NCBI GenBank assembly: GCA_034432555.1
Contig: DAOUBW010000013.1
Location: 62,001 to 126,000, forward strand
Direction of reading: 5' to 3'
Length of the DNA: 64,000 nucleotides
From: CP2-2F sp034432555
Lineage (GTDB): Bacteria; Chloroflexota; Anaerolineae; Aggregatilineales; UBA2796
Part shown: positions 1 to 9,336 of the stretch, one piece after another
Layout: every line of letters begins with the position of its first letter
Numbering within the stretch: the stretch's first letter is position 1
The notes under the pieces: generated by a model
Told to the model about the DNA's origin: nothing
Database searches by the model: none
What the model saw: only the letters and a program-made list of their open reading frames with translations
Program-made: the position numbers and the translations under genes

Positions 1-1
1 T

Positions 2-2983
2 ATGGATCGCTCGCAACTGACACAGACAGGCGCGCAACTTGGCACGCCCGCCTATATGTCGCCTGAGCAGTGGCTTGGCGAAAATGTAGATGCCCGTGCC
101 GATATTTACAGCTTTGGCATTTTGGTCTTTGAAATGCTCAGCGGACAACCACTCTTTCGTGGTGAGTCATCCGCCGATTTGATGCATAAGCATCTCTACA
201 TGCTGCCGCCGCCCATCAGCCGCATTCGTGACGATTTACCAACTGCCACCGATGCCGTGCTGCGCCGCGCCCTTGCCAAAGAGCGCCGCGAACGTTGGTA
301 TAGCGCGGCCGCCTTCAGTGAAGCGCTCCACAACGCGCTAATGGACGGCAGCGCACCGGAGTTGGATACGGATGCCCTGGCACGCTTGCCCACCGCCATC
401 GTCAGCCCTGATCAGGCTGCCGAACAAGAGCGCCGCGCCCTTGCCCAGCTTGATTCAGATCGGATGCGCTCAACGCCAAGCCGCATTGGCAGCCGCATCA
501 TCAACCCTCTGCCGCAAGAAGTCGGTGATCGCTTCATCGGGCGCGCCCGCCAGCTTGCCCAGATCAGCACTTTGGTGAGTGAGCGCACGCGCCTCATCAG
601 CCTGTATGGGCGCGGTGGTGTGGGCAAAACTGCCCTGCTCTGCAAGGCGATTAACGACATTCAGACATCCGATCTGGCACTGGATGGTATTGTCTCGCTG
701 AGCAGTTCTGGCACAGGCATCAGCCTTGAAAAAGCGCTGCTCGGTTTTTCCAAGCTGCTGGATGGTGAGGCGCAAAACACGCTGGAATACCTTGCCCGTG
801 ATGGTCAGACGCCGTCTGCTCGTAAAGCGGCTGTGTTGCTGGAAAAACTTGCCAACGGACGCTATGCCCTGCTGCTGGATAGCCTTGAGGCACTGCAAGA
901 TGCCGAGACAGGCGCACTAACCGACCCTGATTTGGCTGCCCTGCTGGAGACAACCTTAGAGCGTGGCGGCATGTTGACTATCTTTATCACCAGCCGCGAG
1001 CCGCTGAGCCTACCCCGCCAACTCAAGGTTTGGGAGCGCCAAATTGCTCTTGATGAAGGGTTGCCCGCTGATGAGGCAGTTACCTTGCTGCGCCTTTTCG
1101 ATAGCGATGGTGCGGTTGGTCTGCGCGATGCTGACTCGGCAACCCTGCACGCCCTTGCCGAGATGACCGGCGGCTTCCCACGCGCCCTAGAGGCAACTGT
1201 CGGCTTACTGCTGGAAGACCCACTCCTCAGCCCATCCGACTTGCTCAATGATGCTGAACTGATCAGTGGTGAAGTTACCCCGCTGATAGTGCAGCAGGCA
1301 ATTGCCCGCCTTTCGCCAGAGGCAATCCGCGTGATGGAAGCACTCGCACTCTACGGACGCCCTGTGGCACAGCCCGCCATAGAATTCTTGCTGGCGCCCT
1401 TTATGAATACGGCGGGCATCCGCGCCATTCTCTCGCGGTTGGTGCGTGGCTACTTCGTCAGCTTTAACAGAGCGACCAGCCAATTCGCCTTACATCCCAT
1501 TGATCGCGCCTACAGCTATCAGCAAATTCCGCTTGGTCAGGCGGCAGATGCACAAGTTTCGCCGCTGCCCTATACGCGCTGTGTGCTGCACAAACGTGCC
1601 GCTGCCTTTTACGAGAAAATCCGCAAGCCGCGCCAACAGTGGCACACCCTCGAAGACCTCTCCGCGCCGCTTGCCGAGATCGATCATCTGATCGCCGCCG
1701 CGCACTATGATGATGCGGCGCGCTTGCTGATCAGCATTGATGGTTCGCACCTGTGGGAGTGGGGGCAGTTTGCGCTTTTGAAGGGGCTGCATGAACAGCT
1801 CGACGGCAAAATCAGCGATCCGAAACTAGCGCGGCAGCAGCGGCGGCGCATCGGTTGGCTGCACTTTTTCCCACAGGTGGAGCCGGCGGCGGTCATCTTC
1901 AAGGACAACCTTGAGAGCGCACGCCAAGCGGGTGATCGTCAGTCTGAAGCAGATGCCCTCGATGATCTAGGGCAGATCGAGCGGGGGCGCGGCAACCTGA
2001 TAGAAGGCATGGCGCTCCATGAGCGGGCGCTTGCCATCTACCGCGAAATTGGTGATGAGTACGGGCAGGCAGAGGCGATGGGCGGCATTGGCTCGGTGCT
2101 GCGCTCGATCAATCCGGCGGCGGCAGAGCCATACTTACACCAAGCGCTCGCCATTCATCAGCGCATGGGCAACTTACCGAATGCCGCCTATATCTTAAAT
2201 ATGCTTGGGCAGTGTGCCAGCAATAACGGCAACTTTGCCGAGAGCATCGCCTACTATGAACAAATTCTAGGGATGACGACCTATTCGCCGCTGAACCGTA
2301 TATGGGCGCAAATCTACATGAGTGAGGCGTATGCCTACTTGGGTGACTATACACGCACGCACAAGCTGCTTGACGAGGCAATCGTCACCATCCACCAAAT
2401 TGCACCCTCTGAAGAAGTGATGCAGGGTATTCTGGACTTTGCTAACATTTACCGCGCTTTGGCGCTTATCTTCACGAACGACGATCAGACGGCGATCCAA
2501 TTGCTTAAGGAAGTTGTGCGGAACGCGCAGAGCGGCACAAGCCCTTTTAACTTGCTGCCCGCCACGCTCTATCTCTCTTTGGCGCTCACTTTACACGGCA
2601 ATGTTGACGAGGCGTGCCAATTGATCGCGCAGTTTGAAAACCGTGATCTGGAGTTTTCGCCGCTGTTTGCCGCTATCGGCAGCCTGATCCTCCTTTCCGC
2701 GCACCAGACTGAGGCTGCGGGTATAGTCCGCCAAGAGGCGCTAACGGCACTTGCCACACAGGCGGCTTCGCCTGCTAATGCCTATGCAGAGGCGCTTACA
2801 AATGCTGTGGGCATGTTGCTTGGCGAGGTGACCCTTGAGCAAACGCTCAGCGCCTACCAAAAAGCGCGTCAGCTTTCATCTCCAGTCGGCGGGCTGATTT
2901 TGCAGCGGCGCATGATCAACATCCTACGCCAAACGCACAATACCAGCCAACTGGCAGAGGTGGAAGCACTCCTGAGCGCGTGA
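2..2983 (+). CDS. Ser/Thr kinase - NB-ARC-type NTPase - TPR protein (5' partial)
   Basis: The 5' end lies outside the window; the frame is open from the first bases, so the ATG at position 2 is probably internal. The visible part opens in the activation segment of a Hanks-type protein kinase (GTPAYMSPEQW, then DARADIYSFGILVFEM), so the ATP-binding lobe and HRD loop are missing. After a linker comes a STAND/NB-ARC-like NTPase: Walker A GRGGVGKT near visible residues 203-210, Walker B LLLDSLE near 291-297, sensor TSRE near 330 and a GGFPRALE motif corresponding to GLPLAL. Roughly residues 560-990 are alpha-helical TPR-like repeats. Such proteins are signalling switches that assemble when the repeats sense a ligand; the ligand is unknown here. 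It ends exactly where the convergent neighbour's stop codon begins. Confidence 0.85.
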   Translation: MDRSQLTQTGAQLGTPAYMSPEQWLGENVDARADIYSFGILVFEMLSGQPLFRGESSADLMHKHLYMLPPPISRIRDDLPTATDAVLRRALAKERRERWYSAAAFSEALHNALMDGSAPELDTDALARLPTAIVSPDQAAEQERRALAQLDSDRMRSTPSRIGSRIINPLPQEVGDRFIGRARQLAQISTLVSERTRLISLYGRGGVGKTALLCKAINDIQTSDLALDGIVSLSSSGTGISLEKALLGFSKLLDGEAQNTLEYLARDGQTPSARKAAVLLEKLANGRYALLLDSLEALQDAETGALTDPDLAALLETTLERGGMLTIFITSREPLSLPRQLKVWERQIALDEGLPADEAVTLLRLFDSDGAVGLRDADSATLHALAEMTGGFPRALEATVGLLLEDPLLSPSDLLNDAELISGEVTPLIVQQAIARLSPEAIRVMEALALYGRPVAQPAIEFLLAPFMNTAGIRAILSRLVRGYFVSFNRATSQFALHPIDRAYSYQQIPLGQAADAQVSPLPYTRCVLHKRAAAFYEKIRKPRQQWHTLEDLSAPLAEIDHLIAAAHYDDAARLLISIDGSHLWEWGQFALLKGLHEQLDGKISDPKLARQQRRRIGWLHFFPQVEPAAVIFKDNLESARQAGDRQSEADALDDLGQIERGRGNLIEGMALHERALAIYREIGDEYGQAEAMGGIGSVLRSINPAAAEPYLHQALAIHQRMGNLPNAAYILNMLGQCASNNGNFAESIAYYEQILGMTTYSPLNRIWAQIYMSEAYAYLGDYTRTHKLLDEAIVTIHQIAPSEEVMQGILDFANIYRALALIFTNDDQTAIQLLKEVVRNAQSGTSPFNLLPATLYLSLALTLHGNVDEACQLIAQFENRDLEFSPLFAAIGSLILLSAHQTEAAGIVRQEALTALATQAASPANAYAEALTNAVGMLLGEVTLEQTLSAYQKARQLSSPVGGLILQRRMINILRQTHNTSQLAEVEALLSA

Positions 2984-4438
2984 TCATGACCAGCGCCGCT
3001 GTGCGCGCACACCTAGCCACCACGCCGCCCCAATGATCAACAACAAGCCGCCGCAACTGGCGGCACACAGTGCTGCCAAGGCTGCCGAAGGTGTTTGCAA
3101 ATCCAAGAGAGGTGGACGGTAGAGCAGTTCGCCACGCGGTGCGGCTGCCGTGCTTGCCAGCCCTTCGGAGGCAACTTCAAAGCGCCACATTGGGCTTGCC
3201 ACACCCATCCCATCGGCGCCAAGTGCCAGCACTTGCCATGTATGTTCGCCATCTGAAAGCTGCACAGGGTGGCTGTGTTGCGGGCGATCCGACTCACTGT
3301 CAGCGGATTCGGCGGCGGGTATCAGTGTAGCGATCAGCGCGCCATCCACACGCACCTCAAAGGACTCGACGCAACTGGCACGCCAGCTCAAAGTGAGCGT
3401 GCCGCCTGCTACTTGCGCGCCATCGGCAGGCTGCGGATCGGTTGGCACGTTCAGCGTGCAGCGCCTCTCGGCAGCCAACCAACTGGTGATGAGCGTTGGC
3501 GTTTCGCCATCAAAGCGCACACGGCTAAAGCTGCTGCCGCCCGTCACGAAAATATCCGTGCCAACCTGACCCAAGCGCGCACCGCCGCCATCCTCGCCAA
3601 ACTGACCAACAACGCGCAGTGTGTTCACGCCGAAAAAGTCGAAGGCGATGAGTGACGCACCACGCCCAGAAGCGTGTACGCGCCCGACATACAGACGGTT
3701 GCCAACCACAATCAGATCGGCGAGGTGTGCATCGTTTGGTGAAAGCGTTGCCGCACCGATCACCTGTGGCGCACTACCGTCGCCGCCGACCGTAAGAATG
3801 CTCAACTGCGCGCCATGCCCAATGAACAAACGCCCGCTGCTATAACGCACCACCTGTGCGGGTGTGAAGGCATTCAGCCACAAGCGCACCGTACCCTCAA
3901 AGTCGTAGAGGCGGACGCCCTCAGTGCTTTCGGCAACCCAGAAAAACGCACCGTCACTTGGGATAACATCATGCGCGGCGGCTGTGGTACGGATTGGTTC
4001 ACGTGCGGTTAGTCTACCATCTACGCCGACTTGATAGCGCCGCACACCAGCGCCCAACGCCGCCACCCATACCTGATCGGCGTTGCAGGCAAGGCGATGC
4101 CCGCCGCCGCGCCCGAAGGCAAGCTCACGCCCGTCGGCAGCCAGCACGCTTAGCCCATCCGCGCTCAGGGCGAAGATGAATGGCGCACAAACGGTGACCG
4201 CTTGCAATGCGCCGCGTGCCAAATTGCGCTGCCAACGCACTACCAACCTTTCGGCTGAAGGCAGCACCTCGTATAATGTTGCACCTTGCCCAACTAACAG
4301 GCGCGTCCCATCGCTCCACAGTGCCGAGATCGCCAAGCGCGGCAGTTCGGTTTGCCCATGCGCCCTTAGGCTGATCAGCAGCGTGCTGAGCGCCATCAAC
4401 AGAGCTAATTTTCGGGATATGCTGTGTGCCATAACCAC
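2984..4438 (-). CDS. Secreted beta-propeller-like protein with C-terminal membrane anchor
   Basis: A hydrophobic signal segment (residues about 8-28) precedes a region of short beta-rich repeats with GxxLYxG-like strands (about 30-330), resembling a propeller. Next comes an Ig/fibronectin-like stretch (about 340-435, with GTLTLSWRASC and DGEHTWQVLALG). A single C-terminal transmembrane helix (about 455-478) ends in RAQRRWS. This topology suggests an extracytoplasmic protein held by its C-terminus. No enzyme motif is visible and I do not recognise a named family. Its start overlaps the end of the upstream small membrane protein by 34 bp, implying co-translation. An in-frame ATG two codons downstream is an alternative start. 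Confidence 0.7.
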   Translation of the reverse strand: MVMAHSISRKLALLMALSTLLISLRAHGQTELPRLAISALWSDGTRLLVGQGATLYEVLPSAERLVVRWQRNLARGALQAVTVCAPFIFALSADGLSVLAADGRELAFGRGGGHRLACNADQVWVAALGAGVRRYQVGVDGRLTAREPIRTTAAAHDVIPSDGAFFWVAESTEGVRLYDFEGTVRLWLNAFTPAQVVRYSSGRLFIGHGAQLSILTVGGDGSAPQVIGAATLSPNDAHLADLIVVGNRLYVGRVHASGRGASLIAFDFFGVNTLRVVGQFGEDGGGARLGQVGTDIFVTGGSSFSRVRFDGETPTLITSWLAAERRCTLNVPTDPQPADGAQVAGGTLTLSWRASCVESFEVRVDGALIATLIPAAESADSESDRPQHSHPVQLSDGEHTWQVLALGADGMGVASPMWRFEVASEGLASTAAAPRGELLYRPPLLDLQTPSAALAALCAASCGGLLLIIGAAWWLGVRAQRRWS

Positions 4439-4710
4439 TGCGCTACCAAACTCGCCAATAGGATCGCCGCGCTATCCAAGACTAAGCGCTCTAACGGCAC
4501 GCCAAGCACCACCATGCCCGATGCTGAGGCTGTCGCCACCTGCCAAAAGCGCGCCGCGATCACCACACCTTCATAGGGCAGCGCATAAAGCAGCACACTG
4601 AAGGCAGGCAGCACACTCAAAGCGCGCTGAGCCTGCGTGCGGCGCAGCAGGATAATCAGCAGTGCATAAATTGGCAGAAAGACGAGCGCAAGGAAGACCA
4701 AGTTACTCAT
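4405..4710 (-). CDS. Small integral membrane protein, unknown function
   Basis: This 101-residue protein has about three hydrophobic helices (residues 4-22, 30-50, 70-95) and nothing that looks catalytic. Its 3' end overlaps the start of the secreted propeller-like gene by 34 bp in another frame, so the two are very likely one transcript. The 150 bp upstream (to about 4860) is distinctly AT-rich and separates it from a divergent gene; promoters for both probably lie there, but I could not pair convincing -35 and -10 boxes. The family is not recognised. Confidence 0.6.
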   Translation of the reverse strand: MSNLVFLALVFLPIYALLIILLRRTQAQRALSVLPAFSVLLYALPYEGVVIAARFWQVATASASGMVVLGVPLERLVLDSAAILLASLVAQWLWHTAYPEN

Positions 4711-4867
4711 GACTCCCTAAAAAATGGATAAATCCACGCTTTTTATTCAAACCTTAATTATTTAACCATATACACATAACATATTTCAATGTATAGTGAA
4801 ACTTGTAACGAATGACAGATGCAGCACGTTAAATGAAGAGTGTTGTGTAGTAAGATAGGTGGTGCTT

Positions 4868-5200
4868 ATGTCTAGCCGTTTTTATACGAGTGCTTCTACG
4901 GAAGCCGCCCAAAATTTCAATGTCGAGGAATATCGGCATTGGTCGCCGCGTTCGCAAACGTACACCTCCGCTGATGTGCTGCAACAATACCTCCGTGCTG
5001 GCTGGCAGCTTTCCGAAACGGTGACAGTCGAATCGTTCACCTTAGGTGCAGGGCGGCGCGTCTCGGTCTACCGCTTCGTCCTCAGCCATGACGAACACGA
5101 GATGGATTTGCCTGTTGTGTGCAGCCCTATTGTCTTGCGTCTGATTATGGAGCATAACCTCAATGTTGTGCGCCTTGAGCAGGAAATTGATAACCACTGA
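4868..5200 (+). CDS. Hypothetical cytoplasmic protein, 110 aa
   Basis: A soluble protein with no signal peptide. Its composition fits an alpha/beta fold: a VLQQYLRAGWQL helix, then beta strands around ESFTLGAGRRVSVYRFVLSH. I chose the ATG at 4868 because AGGTGG lies 5 bases upstream; a GTG at 4859 would add three residues. It faces the convergent YfhO-flippase gene with a 6-bp gap. I do not recognise the family. Confidence 0.6.
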   Translation: MSSRFYTSASTEAAQNFNVEEYRHWSPRSQTYTSADVLQQYLRAGWQLSETVTVESFTLGAGRRVSVYRFVLSHDEHEMDLPVVCSPIVLRLIMEHNLNVVRLEQEIDNH

Positions 5201-5206
5201 TACACT

Positions 5207-8200
5207 TTAGCCATTTCTCAGCAAGACGCGCTGCACAGGCTGCGGCAGCAGCGGCGCAACACGGCTGATTTCCCATTTTGTGAACGGGCGCAGCGCCCAT
5301 AGCACACCCACATACACTGCGCCCGCCACACCCACCGCCAAAAGTGGCATCACTTGCCACAGCGCCACCGCCACCGCCGCCATGCACAGCCCGGCAAGGC
5401 TCGGACGCCACAATAATGCCCGCCAATCCACCGCGCCAAGCGCACCGCGCAACAACCGATAGAAGGCGATCAGCAGCACGAGTTCAGAGAGAATGGTTGT
5501 AATTGCCGCGGCGCGATAGCCATACAACGGGATAAAGAGTAAGTTCGCGCCGATGTTGAAGCCCACACCCGCCAAAAATGCCCACTTCATGCGTGCCTGC
5601 TGATCAAGCGCCACCAGCACGTAGTTGGTCAGGCTATTGATCCAGCCAATCGGCATAAACCACACCATAAGCTGCAAGGCGATGGCACCATCCGGCAAAT
5701 AGCGCGCACCACCGAGCAGATTGATCAGGAAGTGCGCGGCAAACGTTGTGAGGATGGCTGTTGGGATGGCGAGGCTGACCAAGAGCTTCACCGCAAAATG
5801 GTAGTTGCGCCGCAGCCCTTCCCGATCTTCGTGTGCTTGCCGCGCCATAATTGGCAGCAGCGCCATTGTGAAAAGTGCGGGAATCACGCCGAGCGCATCC
5901 AGCCACTTGTAGGCAGTGCTGTATTGCCCAACCACAGCGTTGCCTTGCAGTGGCTCTAGGATCACCACATCAATCTTGAAAAAGACCGTTGCCAACAGGT
6001 GATTGAGCATCAGCGGAAAGCCACCCACCATCATGCCGCGCAGCAAGTCCCGCCGCACGCCGATGCGTTCGACCGCGCCGTCCGTCCCTTGATTTTCGCG
6101 CAGGGCGGCGCGCACACCCAACGCCAACATGCCCAACGTCACCCCATTCAGCGCAATGCTGACCGCTGCCAAACCGATCACGCCCCAGCCCGCCAGCAGC
6201 ACTGCCAAGCCCGCCGCCGACTTCAAAATGACGGTGATGGTTGCCACCGCCGAAGGCACTTCTGCCTTTTGGTAGGCATAGAGCAGCGCTGTTAAGCCCG
6301 TGCTGATGCTATTCGGAATCAAGCCGACGTAGAGCAGCACAATGGCAATGACTGTGGTGCTGTCAAGGGCAGGCTCTAGCGCGCCACGCAGCGCCAAGAA
6401 GCCGATCAGCAGCGGCACGCCTGCCACCGCTAAACCAAGCCGTAGCAAACTGCTGTTAAGCAGATAGCTGCCCGCTGCGCCTAGATTGCGCGCTACTTCT
6501 CGCGTTAGCAGCGTGTTCAAACCAAAGTTGGTCAGGATGTCGAACCAGCCGAAGATCACGACCGCGTAATAATAGGTGCCGGCTGCCGCCGGACCGAGCA
6601 AGCGCAGCATAATGAAAGCAAACGCCATATCAATCAGGCGGTTGAACAGGTTTAGGGCAATCGGCGCAAGGCTGTTCTTGGCAAAGCGGCGCACGGTGCT
6701 GGTCTCACCCTCTGCCTCTCGGTAGAAACTGCGCCACGCCCACAGCATGAGCAAAAACAGCCCTAGCGTGCCGCTCAGGAAGGAGGCAAAGGCGCCGACC
6801 TGAAAAGACGGTGGCGAATAACGAAAGCGCACCAGCGACTCGCCCTTTGGCACTTTCACACTGCGGAAATTCTCGTGCGTCAGGAAAATCTCTGTTTCTT
6901 GTTCGGCGTCCTCTGCGGCGGCGGCAGGGCGCACGTAGGCACGCCAGCCCACTGCATAAGAATCGGTCAGCACCAGCATTCCGCCTTCGCCTGCCGCATT
7001 AACGCGCACCAACACTTCATTGTTACGCGCCTGCTCAATCTCCGCCGTTGCGCCCGGAAAAAGCGCCGAGATCGGCAGCATATCAGGCATTCCACAGAAT
7101 TCCATGCCGGGAATAATCACAAAGGCGCGCGGCAGCGCTTTAGTATTCTCATAAATCCGCAGCGCTTCATCTTCATATGCCAAGCGATAGTGCGGGAACT
7201 GCTCAGTATCAATCTCAGCTTCGCTCAGCACATAGCGCACACTCAGCATATCAAGGTAGGGCGATGCAAGTGCTTCGGCTGTGTCAGGGTAAATCGGCGC
7301 GATGCGGTTGTAGAGCAGTTGGCTTTGCGGCGCAAGTTTCTGCATATATTCGACGTACTGCCGCGTGATGATGCTGTCGTAGCCGCGTACATCCTGAATA
7401 CCGAACCGCCATGCCATGTTTGCGTTTAGCGTCGCAGTCGCATTCGGTGCTTGGTAGGTTGTCACGCGCCACTCATGCGGATTCTGCGCCCTGAGCCAAG
7501 TGAGCGCGGGCGGCTCAAAATTCAGCCATTCGGGATCGGTGGCAGGGTTGAACCCATAAGAGGCTGTGATGAGATCGGCAGAGAGCAGCACAACTGCCAT
7601 GATTTGCCACACAGGAACGCGCCGCACATAGATCGGGCAGCGGCTGACGCGCACCACAGCACCGCTCCCGATCAGCAGTAAGGCAAACAGAAAAATTTCC
7701 CGCGCCTTCACGCTGAAGAAGACCTGTGCCGATGGATATGCCAGATTTGCGCCGGCAAGATTGTTATAGAGTGCCTCAATCACGCCGCGCACCTGATCAT
7801 AGGCAAGCCATGCACCGATGAGGCTGATCAGGATCGCCGCGCCCAAACCGATCAGCGCGTAGCCGATCCAGCGCGCTGCACGAAAGGTCAGTGAGGCGGC
7901 AGCGCCAGCGCGGTAGTAGGCAGCGCCAAAGATCGAATCGCCGCGCCCCTGCTGAAGTGCCTGCGCGCCATAGGCAGCCAACGCCGAAAGGCACAGCATC
8001 AGCGGAAAGACCCACCGAAAAGGCGAGTGCAGTTGGTTAATGCCCGGCAAGCCATAGTAGAGCAGCGCATAGAGCGGCGTGCCAAAGGCAAAGAGCAGCG
8101 AAAGCACGCTGAGCGCGAGGAACATTGCGCGGTAGGGCGCTTCCGCCATGAGCTGAGCATGAGCGGCACGGTCGCGCCAATGCAGGATGCCAATCAGGGC

Positions 8201-9313
8201 GAGGATCAGCGTTAGCACACCGCCATACGAAGCGCCTTCAACGTAATTTTTGCCGCCTTCCATAAAGGTGTTAGTGATCGTCGCGCCGTCAGGGCGAGTC
8301 CAGCGCAGTGCCGTGTACTGCCCGCTGAACAGATCGAAATAGCCGTGCTGGGCAGGCGATCCGTAGATGTTCGGCATCAGGAAGGCGAGCGCGTGGCGCG
8401 GTGGCAAGCCATAGCCGCGAATTTCCTCAAAGCTGGCGCGCCCTTCCCGAAAACTGGTATTGACCAATTCGTAGAATGGCACGAACTGCACCGCGCCCAA
8501 GCCGACTCCCAGTGCCACCAAGCTGATCAGTGCTATACCGCGCCCAAAGATCGCCGTGAATGGCTCACGCTTGCCAAGCCACAAAACCAGCAAACGCACC
8601 GCGCACCACAACGCCATCACCAGCAGGCTGTAGTAGAAAAACTCCACATGCCCTGCCAGCATAGACATGCCCAAGCCAGCCGCACCTAAAACGACCCATA
8701 GCAGCATGGCTGGTTTACCGAACGCCTGCCGCCGACGGATGACGTTCTCGCACATCAGCAGCAGGAAGGGCAACCAAACGGCCGCCGCAATGATCATTGG
8801 GAAAACGGCGCTTGCCACAAAGAAGCTGTTAAGCTGATAGGCAATCCCACCGATCAGCGCCGCAAAGCGCCCTAGCCCAATGCCGCGCAGAAAGAAGTAC
8901 ATCAGCACGCCGCCAAGCCACAACTGGCTGACGGTGAACCAGCCATAGGCACTTTCCAGCGGCAATACATAATAGATCAGGCTGAACGGATAGAGCGCCG
9001 AATGCTGTCCGGCTGCCAAAAACGGCACGCCCGCAAACAGATACGGATTCCACAGCGGCAGTTCACCGTTGGCAAAGCTGTTCCGTGCAAACTGCTTCCA
9101 CTGCCAGTTTTGCAGCACAAGATCAGAGAGCAAGGCGTTGTGCGGCACATCTGGCACGCCCAACGCGCCGCGATAGGCAGCATAAGGCTGATACTGATAA
9201 AGATTATCAGCAGGCAGCAAGGTGCGCCCGCCAACCGTCACTTCCCAAAACAGGAGCAGCGGCAGGGCAAACAGCAGCAGCAGGATCAGAACATCGGCGC
9301 GGCGTGTGGACAT
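5207..9313 (-). CDS. YfhO-family membrane glycosyltransferase fused to MOP/Wzx-like flippase
   Basis: The protein has 1368 residues. The first ~850 resemble the YfhO family: an N-terminal helix, the LLPADNLYQYQPYAAYR loop with acidic residues after TM1 as in GT-C enzymes, about a dozen helices, then an extracytoplasmic domain (about 600-830). From about 880 a second membrane module starts (NLFNRLIDMAFAFIMLRLLG, then GLNTLLTREVARN). It continues for about 480 residues with the 12-14-helix pattern of polysaccharide flippases. YfhO proteins transfer sugars from polyprenol-phosphate outside the cell; flippases turn lipid-linked sugars across the membrane. The reading frame is uninterrupted, so the fusion looks genuine. 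A polyprenol-phosphate sugar synthase lies 23 bp upstream on the same strand, which could supply the substrate. Confidence 0.8.
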   Translation of the reverse strand: MSTRRADVLILLLLFALPLLLFWEVTVGGRTLLPADNLYQYQPYAAYRGALGVPDVPHNALLSDLVLQNWQWKQFARNSFANGELPLWNPYLFAGVPFLAAGQHSALYPFSLIYYVLPLESAYGWFTVSQLWLGGVLMYFFLRGIGLGRFAALIGGIAYQLNSFFVASAVFPMIIAAAVWLPFLLLMCENVIRRRQAFGKPAMLLWVVLGAAGLGMSMLAGHVEFFYYSLLVMALWCAVRLLVLWLGKREPFTAIFGRGIALISLVALGVGLGAVQFVPFYELVNTSFREGRASFEEIRGYGLPPRHALAFLMPNIYGSPAQHGYFDLFSGQYTALRWTRPDGATITNTFMEGGKNYVEGASYGGVLTLILALIGILHWRDRAAHAQLMAEAPYRAMFLALSVLSLLFAFGTPLYALLYYGLPGINQLHSPFRWVFPLMLCLSALAAYGAQALQQGRGDSIFGAAYYRAGAAASLTFRAARWIGYALIGLGAAILISLIGAWLAYDQVRGVIEALYNNLAGANLAYPSAQVFFSVKAREIFLFALLLIGSGAVVRVSRCPIYVRRVPVWQIMAVVLLSADLITASYGFNPATDPEWLNFEPPALTWLRAQNPHEWRVTTYQAPNATATLNANMAWRFGIQDVRGYDSIITRQYVEYMQKLAPQSQLLYNRIAPIYPDTAEALASPYLDMLSVRYVLSEAEIDTEQFPHYRLAYEDEALRIYENTKALPRAFVIIPGMEFCGMPDMLPISALFPGATAEIEQARNNEVLVRVNAAGEGGMLVLTDSYAVGWRAYVRPAAAAEDAEQETEIFLTHENFRSVKVPKGESLVRFRYSPPSFQVGAFASFLSGTLGLFLLMLWAWRSFYREAEGETSTVRRFAKNSLAPIALNLFNRLIDMAFAFIMLRLLGPAAAGTYYYAVVIFGWFDILTNFGLNTLLTREVARNLGAAGSYLLNSSLLRLGLAVAGVPLLIGFLALRGALEPALDSTTVIAIVLLYVGLIPNSISTGLTALLYAYQKAEVPSAVATITVILKSAAGLAVLLAGWGVIGLAAVSIALNGVTLGMLALGVRAALRENQGTDGAVERIGVRRDLLRGMMVGGFPLMLNHLLATVFFKIDVVILEPLQGNAVVGQYSTAYKWLDALGVIPALFTMALLPIMARQAHEDREGLRRNYHFAVKLLVSLAIPTAILTTFAAHFLINLLGGARYLPDGAIALQLMVWFMPIGWINSLTNYVLVALDQQARMKWAFLAGVGFNIGANLLFIPLYGYRAAAITTILSELVLLIAFYRLLRGALGAVDWRALLWRPSLAGLCMAAVAVALWQVMPLLAVGVAGAVYVGVLWALRPFTKWEISRVAPLLPQPVQRVLLRNG

Positions 9314-9336
9314 AAGTGCGTGATGCGTCCTCTCGC

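Noticed and set aside
3070..4601. Several open frames on the plus strand opposite the secreted propeller-like gene
   Set aside because: They mirror the minus-strand gene, have no ribosome-binding sites, and their translations look unlike protein. The minus frame has a signal peptide and membrane anchor.
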